Below are positions 1 through 7,097 of a stretch of 19,722 bases of DNA, in pieces (positions within the stretch are counted from its first letter, which is position 1; each line of letters starts with the position of its first letter). A model generated the notes under the pieces. That model made no database searches, was not told where the DNA came from, and saw only the letters and a program-made list of their open reading frames with translations. The DNA comes from JAAYYM01 sp964483395 (GTDB lineage Bacteria > Bacillota > Clostridia > Lachnospirales > Lachnospiraceae), in contig CAZABT010000042.1 of NCBI GenBank assembly GCA_964483395.1, positions 1-19,722 of the forward strand, read 5' to 3'. A program made the translations under genes and the position numbers.

Positions 1-133
1 TAAATAAACGTCCTCCGTTATTTTTGGTTGCCTTTAGGATCTCGATTCCTTTCTCGATTTCCTCTTTGGAAACTGTCTCAACAATTTCCTGTGTTTCCTT
101 CAGATACTGCTCAATATAAGCCTTTGTGTTCAT
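1..133 (-). CDS. gmhA: Phosphoheptose isomerase, N-terminal fragment (cut by window edge)
   Basis: The first 44 codons of a gene that runs off the left edge. It starts MNTKAYIEQYLKETQE and reaches NNGGRLF, which fits the amphipathic N-terminal helix and the beginning of the SIS domain of sedoheptulose-7-phosphate isomerases. The enzyme makes D-glycero-D-manno-heptose 7-phosphate in the cytoplasm. A very good ribosome site (AAAGGAGGA, about 139-147) precedes the ATG. The call rests strongly on context: the next genes upstream are the kinase, phosphatase and guanylyltransferase of the same pathway. Only the N-terminus is visible, so catalytic residues cannot be checked; another SIS-domain sugar isomerase remains possible. 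Confidence 0.72.
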   Translation of the reverse strand, partial: MNTKAYIEQYLKETQEIVETVSKEEIEKGIEILKATKNNGGRLF

Positions 134-174
134 ATTTGCTTCCTCCTTTTCTCTTCGCACAAATATGCATATCC

Positions 175-200
175 CCGGATGCTTCCTAATTTTCATCCGG
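175..200 (-). other. Intergenic inverted repeat (hairpin) between hddC-gmhB and gmhA
   Basis: CCGGATG (175-181) and CATCCGG (194-200) form a perfect 7-bp stem around a 12-nt loop, in the 75-nt gap between the fusion gene and gmhA. No T-run follows on the minus strand, so it does not look like a classical terminator. It could shape mRNA stability or relative expression of gmhA, or be chance. Confidence 0.35.
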
Positions 201-208
201 TTCTATAT

Positions 209-1525
209 TTAAACCTGCGGTAAATATTCCGCAAAGTCATAAATATCCTTTTTGATCTCGTCCGGCTGCTTTCCGTCCAGACGCTTACAGGTGTCGCATT
301 TGAACCCGCCGATAAATACTGTCTTAACTCCGGCAGCCTGTCCTGCTGCCACATCCGTGTAGGAATCCCCTGCCATATAGGAGTGCTCCCAGTCCAGACG
401 GTATTTTCTCTTTGCTTTATATAATAACCCCGGTTTCGGTTTTCTGCAATCACATTCCTGAATCAAAAAATCTTCCTTGGTCATCGGCAGCTTCTTCGTA
501 AAATGCGGACACATAAAAATGTCATCCACCTCTGTCCCCTGTTCCTTCAACAAGTTCACAAAATGAGTGTTGATATCATAAAGGCCGGTCAGAGAAACCT
601 TCCCCTTTGCCGCTGCAGGCTGATTGGTCACAACAAATACATAATACCCTTTCTCACGAATCAGGCGAATTGCATCCACCGCTTTCGGAAGCAGTTCAAA
701 CTCAGCAACTTTAAGAGGAGAATCCATCTGTTCCGCATCCTCATTAAAAACAATCTCATTGATGACACCGTCACGATCCAAAAACACTGCAGGATGCTCC
801 TCCAGCAAACGCTGCCTGACATATCTCTTAAATTCAGCAAGCGAGGCCGGGCTTCCGATTTCATAAAACCGCTTCGTCACCACATGTGCCACCATTTTTC
901 CGGATACCGATAACTGATGCTGTATTTCGGCAACATCAAACTTCACTCCCGGCTCATAAGAAGCAAACAGCTGCTTCTCATACATACACACTCCGTAGTC
1001 GATATAATCCATCTCCGGTGTCGGATGATGCTTATCGTAAAGTACAAGCTGGCCGTCTCTGACCACGGCATTGCTTTTATCGAACTGATTGTGATTCTTC
1101 AGAACCGTCATCAGTCCCTGCATACCATTCTGTCTGCCCTTGTCATAACGATACAGAGTCTCTTCAAAATCAATATCCATAAAGGAGTCACCATACATCA
1201 GGATAAAATCATCCTCCAGCAGATTATATGCTCGACGCACCGCACCGCCCGTTCCAAGCAGTTCCTCCCCATCATAACAATATTGAATGGAAATGTTCCT
1301 GTCGGAACCATCCCCATAATACTCCTCTATCATATTTGCACGATAGCCAATCAAGAACACGAATTTACGAAAGCCCCATAACTGCATCAAGTCCAGCTGA
1401 TAGTCAAAAAATGGCTTTCCTTCAACCTCTACCAAGGGTTTCGGCGTATTGGCTGTAAATTCCTTCAATCGTGTCCCCAGTCCTCCCATGAGAACCACTA
1501 CCTGCATTTCTTCGGGCTTTATCAT
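209..1525 (-). CDS. Heptose-1-phosphate guanylyltransferase fused to heptose-bisphosphate phosphatase (HddC-GmhB)
   Basis: A 438-residue two-domain protein. Residues about 8-235 are a nucleotidyltransferase with the signature GGLGTRL (14-20) and PKPLVEV (28-34), as in HddC and related sugar-1-phosphate nucleotidyltransferases. Residues about 244-435 are a HAD phosphatase: DRDGV (250-254, nucleophile D250 and acid/base D252), VVTNQ (298-302), Cys339-x-His341 with Cys358-x-Cys360 as the GmhB-type zinc site, and GDS..D (386-391). GmhB removes the 7-phosphate of heptose 1,7-bisphosphate and HddC turns the 1-phosphate into the nucleotide sugar, so one polypeptide carries two consecutive steps. The ATG overlaps the stop of the kinase gene by 4 nt (ATGA), which supports this start over Met7. 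GDP as nucleotide is inferred from the HddA/HddC-type pathway; ADP or CDP is not excluded. Confidence 0.85.
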   Translation of the reverse strand: MIKPEEMQVVVLMGGLGTRLKEFTANTPKPLVEVEGKPFFDYQLDLMQLWGFRKFVFLIGYRANMIEEYYGDGSDRNISIQYCYDGEELLGTGGAVRRAYNLLEDDFILMYGDSFMDIDFEETLYRYDKGRQNGMQGLMTVLKNHNQFDKSNAVVRDGQLVLYDKHHPTPEMDYIDYGVCMYEKQLFASYEPGVKFDVAEIQHQLSVSGKMVAHVVTKRFYEIGSPASLAEFKRYVRQRLLEEHPAVFLDRDGVINEIVFNEDAEQMDSPLKVAEFELLPKAVDAIRLIREKGYYVFVVTNQPAAAKGKVSLTGLYDINTHFVNLLKEQGTEVDDIFMCPHFTKKLPMTKEDFLIQECDCRKPKPGLLYKAKRKYRLDWEHSYMAGDSYTDVAAGQAAGVKTVFIGGFKCDTCKRLDGKQPDEIKKDIYDFAEYLPQV

Positions 1526-2496
1526 AGAATCTTGGACCCTTCCTTCTCAAATCTGAACCGAACCTCTGTCATGCTTGTCTGGTTCATTGCCTTGCGCAGC
1601 TTAATCTTGTCAGTAGCATAAAACATCAGGAAACCGCCGCCGCCGGCTCCGATCATCTTGCCACCCAAAGCTCCGTTTTTCATTGCAAGATCATACCACT
1701 CATCAATCTGTGGATTGCTCATACCACCGGAACGTTTCTTTTTATATTCCCAATGTACATTCATAATATCTGCAAACGTATTCAGATCTCCGGTCTCAAA
1801 AGCCTTCTTGCTCTGATAACCCAAATCCTTTACAAAATCCAGATTCTTAATCATATCTGCATCCATTGCCTTGCTTTTCTTGTCCTGCTCTGCCAATATA
1901 CTGCCTGCAGCACGTGAAAATCCGGTAAAATACAGGCACAGATTATCTTCCAGGTTATAAAGTGTTTCCTGTGAGATTGCAAGCGGGTCTACCCATACAT
2001 AACCGTCCTTGTGGAAATTCATGCAGGTAATGCCGCCATAAGCTGCAATATACTGATCCTGTTTCCCAATCGGCTCATGCAGACGATTCATCTCGATTTC
2101 ACAGGCCTCCTCTGCAAGCGTACGTGTGCTTACGATATTTCCTTTCAGCGTATGCAGTGCACGCAGCAGTGCCGTCGTAAATGAACTCGAGGAACCAAGA
2201 CCTGTTCCTGCCGGAATATCAGCCATAGAACATATCTCAAGGTTTGGAGAAGTGATTTCCAGCATTTTTAAGGCTTCTTTGATAATCGGATGCTGAATTT
2301 CATCCACTGATTTTACTTTTTCAAACTTTGAATATTTCAGCAGGATTTCCTGATCAAAGGTCTGATGCAATGTAATATATACATACTTATTGATGGCCGC
2401 CGATATTAAAAATCCTTCATTGTTCTCATAGTATGACGGCAGATCCGTGCCCCCGCCTCCAAGTGAAATTCTGAGCGGACTACGTGCTATAATCAT
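1522..2496 (-). CDS. hddA: D-glycero-alpha-D-manno-heptose 7-phosphate kinase (GHMP family)
   Basis: A 324-residue GHMP kinase, full length for HddA. The N-terminus RSPLRISLGGGGTDLPSYY is typical of HddA and the fucokinase-like branch. The ATP loop is PAGTGLGSSSS (95-105), the likely catalytic Asp is D147 in GKQDQY, and the third GHMP motif is IGAGGGGF (282-289). It would phosphorylate heptose 7-phosphate at O-1 in the alpha configuration, upstream of the GmhB and HddC steps encoded next. Seventeen nucleotides separate it from the preceding epimerase gene; AGGAAGG lies just before the ATG. Its alpha-specific branch points to a GDP-heptose route and not the ADP-heptose route of Gram-negative LPS. 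Confidence 0.86.
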   Translation of the reverse strand: MIIARSPLRISLGGGGTDLPSYYENNEGFLISAAINKYVYITLHQTFDQEILLKYSKFEKVKSVDEIQHPIIKEALKMLEITSPNLEICSMADIPAGTGLGSSSSFTTALLRALHTLKGNIVSTRTLAEEACEIEMNRLHEPIGKQDQYIAAYGGITCMNFHKDGYVWVDPLAISQETLYNLEDNLCLYFTGFSRAAGSILAEQDKKSKAMDADMIKNLDFVKDLGYQSKKAFETGDLNTFADIMNVHWEYKKKRSGGMSNPQIDEWYDLAMKNGALGGKMIGAGGGGFLMFYATDKIKLRKAMNQTSMTEVRFRFEKEGSKIL

Positions 2497-2513
2497 AATC
2501 TAATCTTTCCTTC

Positions 2514-3473
2514 CTAATTTTCTCTTGAGAATACCCATGGATTTGCCTGCAGATACTCGACCGTCTTAACAACGCCCTCGGAAATGCTGTATTTCGGTTT
2601 CCAGCCCAGGGAACGAACCTTTTTTGTATCCAAATAAATGAACGGATTGTCACCGATCCAGCCGCGCTCTCCGCCTTCATATTCTAATTTCGGTGTCAGT
2701 CCGAGCTTACCGGTGATCCAGCCGATGGAATCATTGACTTCACAATATTCATCTGTTCCGAGATTATAAATGTTAACCTTTTCATTGGTATTACGAACCA
2801 CCGTCAGGATAGCTTCCATGCAGTCCTTAACATACAAATAAGACTTTCTCTGCTTTCCGTTGCCAAGTACATGCAGCTTCGTCGGATCTGCATCCAGCTT
2901 CTTAATAAAGTCAAAGATATGACCATGTGTATAGCGTTCTCCCAAAATAGATACAAATCTGAAAATATATGCCTGGAAGTCAAAACCTTCTGCATAAGCG
3001 GCAATCAGTCCCTCACATGCAAGCTTGGATGCTCCGTAAAGGGAGGTCTGAATCGGGAACGGTGCATTTTCCGGAGTTGGAATCACCTCTGCTTCTCCAT
3101 AAACAGAGCCCGTAGATGAAAAACCAATTCTCTTGATTCCGTTTGCACGCATTGCTTCCAATACATTATAGGTTGCTATCGTATTCTGCTCCAGATCCTT
3201 ACGCGGATGTTCACAGCCCATACGGACATCTGCATTTGCTGCAAAGTGAAATACAAACTCGCAGCCCTTCATTGCCTTGGTCAGTGCTTCAAGATCCTGT
3301 GTGTCTCCTTCGACCAAAGTGAATCTGTTATTTTTCATTGCCTCATCCAAAAACTCTCTTCGGCCTGTCACCAGATTGTCATAAACCACCACTTCATTTT
3401 CGGGCTCTGAAAGCAGCCTGTCTGTCATATTGGAACCAATAAATCCAGCACCGCCGGTAATAAAATATTTCAT
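2514..3473 (-). CDS. NAD-dependent sugar-nucleotide epimerase/dehydratase (extended SDR)
   Basis: A 319-residue extended short-chain dehydrogenase. It has the Rossmann motif GGAGFIG (7-13), the YDN segment (31-33), FHFAA (75-79), the catalytic Thr/Ser region STGSVYG (120-126) and Y146-x3-K150. It resembles UDP-glucose 4-epimerase-like enzymes, but the substrate cannot be read from sequence; the position beside the heptose genes suggests a nucleotide heptose or another side-chain sugar. The ATG at 3473 is preferred because AAGGAG sits just before it and only 1 nt separates it from the preceding stop; an open frame extends to 3545 but lies inside the upstream gene and would add a non-SDR N-terminus. 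Confidence 0.78.
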   Translation of the reverse strand: MKYFITGGAGFIGSNMTDRLLSEPENEVVVYDNLVTGRREFLDEAMKNNRFTLVEGDTQDLEALTKAMKGCEFVFHFAANADVRMGCEHPRKDLEQNTIATYNVLEAMRANGIKRIGFSSTGSVYGEAEVIPTPENAPFPIQTSLYGASKLACEGLIAAYAEGFDFQAYIFRFVSILGERYTHGHIFDFIKKLDADPTKLHVLGNGKQRKSYLYVKDCMEAILTVVRNTNEKVNIYNLGTDEYCEVNDSIGWITGKLGLTPKLEYEGGERGWIGDNPFIYLDTKKVRSLGWKPKYSISEGVVKTVEYLQANPWVFSREN

Positions 3474-3474
3474 C

Positions 3475-4425
3475 TTATTTCTCCTTCTTTCCATCGTTTT
3501 TATCAAATTCATCAATGATAAATCTCGGTCTTCCCTTGACATCATCGTAAATTCTCGTTACATATTCCCCCAGCAGACCCGAAACAAATATCTGCAGGCC
3601 GCCGATCAGCCAAATCAATACACTTGTTCCTGACATCCCTTTCTTTTTGCTGAAAAAAGCCTTCTGAAATGCATAGACTGCAGCAAGAAAAGCCCCTATT
3701 CCGGTAATAAATGCTCCAAGGAAGGTCACATATTCAAGCGGCTTCGAGGAAAAACAGAAAATTCCGTGAAAGCCCATACGAAACTCTCCCCACAGCCTGT
3801 TGTATTTGCTCGTATCTGCTTCACGCGCCTCTCTGTGATATCGAACCGCTGTTTGCTTAAACCCGACATAAGAAACCATACCACGAAAGAACATATTAGT
3901 CTCCGGCATTTTACGGATTTCTTCAATCACTCTGCGATTGATCAGACGGAAATCCGCCGTATCTACAGGGATCTCAACAGAAGAGAGGAAATTGATGACA
4001 CGATAGGCTGTCAAATCGATAAACTTACGGATCTTCGTCTCACCCTGACGATCAATACGCTGCGCATAGACTACATCATAGCCCTCTTTCCACTTCTCGA
4101 CCAGCTCCGAAATCACCTCCGGCGGGTCCTGCAGATCCACATCTATGACAACACAGACATCTCCTGTACAGTTCAACACGCCTGCCATCGTAGCCGCCGC
4201 CTGACGAAATCTGCGGCTCATCGTAATCAACTGTATATGCTTGTTGCGTTCCATGTTCTCCTTTATAATTTCATAGGTCTTGTCCCTGCTCGGATCCAAG
4301 CTGAAAATAATCTCATAATCGCATCCCAGATCTTCCATGACTTTTTCCGTGCGGTCAAGAAATGGTTTGATCCCGTTTTCCTCGTTGTACACAGGTACAA
4401 CAACTGACATCTTGTAATTCTCCAT
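3475..4425 (-). CDS. Polyprenyl-phosphate glycosyltransferase, DPM1/GtrB-like family 2 (second copy)
   Basis: A 316-residue GT2 with a cytoplasmic GT-A domain (about 6-225) and two C-terminal membrane helices (about 230-255 and 267-292). The N-terminus VVVPVYNEEN and the metal/nucleotide motif DVDLQDPPE (95-103) are typical of dolichol- or undecaprenyl-phosphate sugar transferases. It probably loads a sugar onto undecaprenyl phosphate on the inner face of the membrane for use by an outward-facing GT-C enzyme. The usual first acidic motif (DDGSRD) is altered to SLDPSRD (42-48), which may mark a different donor from the neighbouring paralogue. AGAGGAAA precedes the ATG; Met6 is an alternative start. 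Confidence 0.84.
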   Translation of the reverse strand: MENYKMSVVVPVYNEENGIKPFLDRTEKVMEDLGCDYEIIFSLDPSRDKTYEIIKENMERNKHIQLITMSRRFRQAAATMAGVLNCTGDVCVVIDVDLQDPPEVISELVEKWKEGYDVVYAQRIDRQGETKIRKFIDLTAYRVINFLSSVEIPVDTADFRLINRRVIEEIRKMPETNMFFRGMVSYVGFKQTAVRYHREAREADTSKYNRLWGEFRMGFHGIFCFSSKPLEYVTFLGAFITGIGAFLAAVYAFQKAFFSKKKGMSGTSVLIWLIGGLQIFVSGLLGEYVTRIYDDVKGRPRFIIDEFDKNDGKKEK

Positions 4426-4446
4426 CTCATTTCCTCTCTCTCGTAA

Positions 4447-4467
4447 ATACTGATTTCATACTGATTT
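4447..4467. repeat. Short tandem direct repeat at the end of the first GtrB-like gene
   Basis: ATACTGATTT occurs at 4447-4456 and again at 4458-4467, separated by one base. The second copy overlaps the stop codon of the gene ending at 4466. It looks like a small slippage duplication in the 40-nt gap; no function is evident. Confidence 0.45.
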
Positions 4468-5425
4468 ATTGTTGCTCATTTTCATGATTTAAAAAAGCTT
4501 CAATATTATATCTTGGTCTTTCCTTAACTTCGATATAAATCTTTCCGATATACTGACCGATCAGTCCCAGCGAGAACAAAATCAATCCCCCTATGAACCA
4601 CAGTGAAAGAATCAATGATGTCCAGCCACCAACCACACGCCCGGACGCATAAGACAGAAATGCATAAACCGCTGCAAGAATACTGAGCAGAACCATTAAG
4701 ATTCCCAATGCAAGAATGACCATCATAGGTTTTGTACTGAAGGACGTAATTCCGTCAAATGCAAAGCCCACCATCTTCTTAATCGGATACTTGGATTCCC
4801 CGGCAAAACGTTCCTTGCGTTCATAGTAAACACATTCTGTGCGGTAACCGATCAAAGGAACAATTCCTCGCAGAAACAGATTTCTCTCCTTATAATGTGA
4901 TAGCTGTTCCAGCGCACGCTTGCTCATCAGTCGATAGTCGGCATGATTATAAACACTTTTAACGCCCATCATTTTCATAATCTTATAAAAGGCCTGTGCC
5001 GTTGTCCGCTTGAAAAAAGTATCTGTTTTTCTTGCGCTCCTGACACCGTAGACAATGTCACAGCCTGCTGTAAATTGATCTACCATATCTTCTATAACCG
5101 TAATATCATCCTGCAGATCAGCATCAATGGATATGCACATATCAGATAGATTCTTTGCCGTCAATAATCCTGCCATCAAGGCATTCTGATGTCCTACATT
5201 TCCTGCCAGATTCAGGCCGCATACATATGCATTACAAGAGTGCTCAGCTTCAATCAAAGACCAGGTTGCATCCCTGCTTCCGTCATTGACAAACAACAGA
5301 AAACTGTCGGAATCTATTTTCCCTTTTTGAATCATTTTTTTGATTACATCTGTCAACTGTTTCGCCGTTTCGGCAAAAACCTCTTCTTCATTATAACACG
5401 GAATCACAATACCTAATCTAGCCAT
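4466..5425 (-). CDS. Polyprenyl-phosphate glycosyltransferase, DPM1/GtrB-like family 2 (first copy)
   Basis: A 319-residue paralogue of the next gene with the same plan: GT-A domain starting GIVIPCYNEEE, NDGSRD (47-52), DADLQD (101-106), and two C-terminal helices (about 234-256 and 267-292) followed by the conserved basic ending GKIYIEVKERPRY. It should make an undecaprenyl-phosphate sugar. Because the GT-A cores differ clearly between the two copies they probably use different donor sugars. AGGAG lies before the ATG. No GtrA-like flippase is encoded between them or elsewhere in the window. Confidence 0.84.
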   Translation of the reverse strand: MARLGIVIPCYNEEEVFAETAKQLTDVIKKMIQKGKIDSDSFLLFVNDGSRDATWSLIEAEHSCNAYVCGLNLAGNVGHQNALMAGLLTAKNLSDMCISIDADLQDDITVIEDMVDQFTAGCDIVYGVRSARKTDTFFKRTTAQAFYKIMKMMGVKSVYNHADYRLMSKRALEQLSHYKERNLFLRGIVPLIGYRTECVYYERKERFAGESKYPIKKMVGFAFDGITSFSTKPMMVILALGILMVLLSILAAVYAFLSYASGRVVGGWTSLILSLWFIGGLILFSLGLIGQYIGKIYIEVKERPRYNIEAFLNHENEQQ

Positions 5426-5471
5426 ATCTTAATTCTCCTGTATCGTAACACATTTTCCATAAGCACTTTTA

Positions 5472-7097
5472 CTATTTTATCATATTCTGAGCCTCGGCAC
5501 AATAAGCGTAAGCCAACATAGGAACAATTTGATCAAAGGAAGTGATTCCTGTTCCGTTCTCATTTCCAAATGCACCATTATAGGCAAGCGCCGTATCATT
5601 GATTCTCATCTTCTCCATTTTATTCAAGGCCTTTCCAGTCATCCCGGCATCTCCGATTTCCTCACCGATCATGGCTGTCAACGCATAAACTGCCGTTGAT
5701 TCGTAATGATATCCCGTGACTACTTTTCCCGTGACATCGTATTTGGCCATAATGCCCTCACCATAAAGCTCCTTGTTCAGCCACGCTATCGCATCCTCCG
5801 GAAGCTGCCCGATCTGTGCAAGATGCAGGAGTGTTACAAGTGCCTCCGACATATTCAGGTCAGTTTCTTCATATCTGGAATGATCATAGTTGTACCAACT
5901 GTAATACAGAGGAAAAGTATCACTGATCTTACCGCTTTTTACGATGGAAAGTGCCTGTTCATATGCATTGTTCCACTCCTCATCCTCCTCAGCCAGCATA
6001 CCCATGACCTCAAAGTCCGCATAGCAGAGTGTCAGTCTGTCTGCAGGCTGCTTTGCTTTAAAATCATAAAAATCAATAGCTTGCCCTTTGAACAATCCAT
6101 ATTCCTTCAGATTTTCTCTGTATTTTAAAATCAGCTCTTCATAGCCTCCCCACAGTTCATCAGCCTTGATCAATGCTCCATAGATTCTCAGATCGTCAAT
6201 CAGGGCATTGACTCTGTCTGCCTGCTTGCCGCTGACACGCCATGCAGGCAATGCATCCCGGCTCATTTGATTTTCCACATATCCAATCGCATTGTCAAAA
6301 AGTTCCTGTTTTTCCTTTACAACTGCATATTCCAAAATCAGTCCCTGTGATTCGCTCAAGACATCGCTCTGGTATGTCTTCTTCACAGAGTCTGTATGAT
6401 ATTCACTGTGAATACCGCCTGCCTCCATCATCTGTTCTGATACAAAGTTCTCTGTCACAGTCTCACTGCCCGATTTTGCATTGAGCAGATAGGCTTCAAA
6501 AACAGAAGGCTTTGTAATCTGTCTTCCGTACATTCCCTTTAAAATTCCATGTTCATCTATGAAAAAGGTAGTCGGTACGTTATGCATACCGAGCATATCA
6601 TAGAGCAGCAGTCCATCGTCAAAATAGGTATCCGGCTGAATCTGATTTTCCTCTAAATAGGCAAGTGCCTGTTCCTTTGTCTCCTTATCATGATCCAGCT
6701 TATCCATCAGGATATACGTAAATCCATTCTCCTCTGCAAGAGTTTCACACTCATTGACGATTTCCATCTGCTCATGGCAGTCGGGACACCAGCTCGCCCA
6801 AAAGGTTATGACCAACGGACTGCCTGCAAAATCCGCAAGTGTATGCTCTGTACCGTCCGCATCGGTAAATGTCAGTTCAGGCATCGGATCGTATAAAACA
6901 CAGTGATCCGGCAGAAATGTCGTTATGTCTGCGAGTCCTGCCTCCGGAGTCTCGACCTGCTCCGGCTGTTCAGCAACGGAGGGGCGTCCTGTCCTGCTAA
7001 GCAGAACAATTGCAAGGCATACCAATACCACAAGTGCAAGACACACTAAGATACCAATTAATATTTTCTGTATCCTTTGCAGCTGTGCATCACTCAT
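5472..7097 (-). CDS. Membrane-anchored thioredoxin-GH8 glycoside hydrolase fusion
   Basis: A 541-residue protein. Residues 12-34 are an N-terminal membrane anchor; a spacer rich in Pro and Glu follows. Residues about 62-205 are a TlpA/ResA-like thioredoxin fold with WCPDC (103-107) and the cis-Pro segment VPTTFF (174-179). Residues about 225-540 resemble the (alpha/alpha)6 barrel of GH8 (BcsZ/CMC family): SESQG (248-252), matching the SEGQSYG acid motif with E249 as putative proton donor, and ALIDDLRIYGALIKADELWG (298-317), matching the conserved Asp segment. The protein should sit outside the membrane and trim or edit the polymer, like BcsZ or Listeria PssZ. The start overlaps the previous stop (ATGA) and has GGAGG seven bases upstream. 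The thioredoxin assignment is firm; the GH8 assignment is from motif spacing only. Confidence 0.8.
   Translation of the reverse strand: MSDAQLQRIQKILIGILVCLALVVLVCLAIVLLSRTGRPSVAEQPEQVETPEAGLADITTFLPDHCVLYDPMPELTFTDADGTEHTLADFAGSPLVITFWASWCPDCHEQMEIVNECETLAEENGFTYILMDKLDHDKETKEQALAYLEENQIQPDTYFDDGLLLYDMLGMHNVPTTFFIDEHGILKGMYGRQITKPSVFEAYLLNAKSGSETVTENFVSEQMMEAGGIHSEYHTDSVKKTYQSDVLSESQGLILEYAVVKEKQELFDNAIGYVENQMSRDALPAWRVSGKQADRVNALIDDLRIYGALIKADELWGGYEELILKYRENLKEYGLFKGQAIDFYDFKAKQPADRLTLCYADFEVMGMLAEEDEEWNNAYEQALSIVKSGKISDTFPLYYSWYNYDHSRYEETDLNMSEALVTLLHLAQIGQLPEDAIAWLNKELYGEGIMAKYDVTGKVVTGYHYESTAVYALTAMIGEEIGDAGMTGKALNKMEKMRINDTALAYNGAFGNENGTGITSFDQIVPMLAYAYCAEAQNMIK

Noticed and set aside
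175..200. Rho-independent terminator between hddC-gmhB and gmhA
   Set aside because: The stem is good but no T-run follows on the transcribed strand, and gmhA belongs to the same pathway.
3474..3545. N-terminal extension of the SDR epimerase frame
   Set aside because: The extension overlaps the upstream transferase gene and adds charged residues before the Rossmann strand; the ATG at 3473 has its own ribosome site.
3766..4407. A 213-codon open frame on the plus strand
   Set aside because: It is antisense to the GtrB-like gene, whose motifs are clear; the translation looks like a shadow with no domain.
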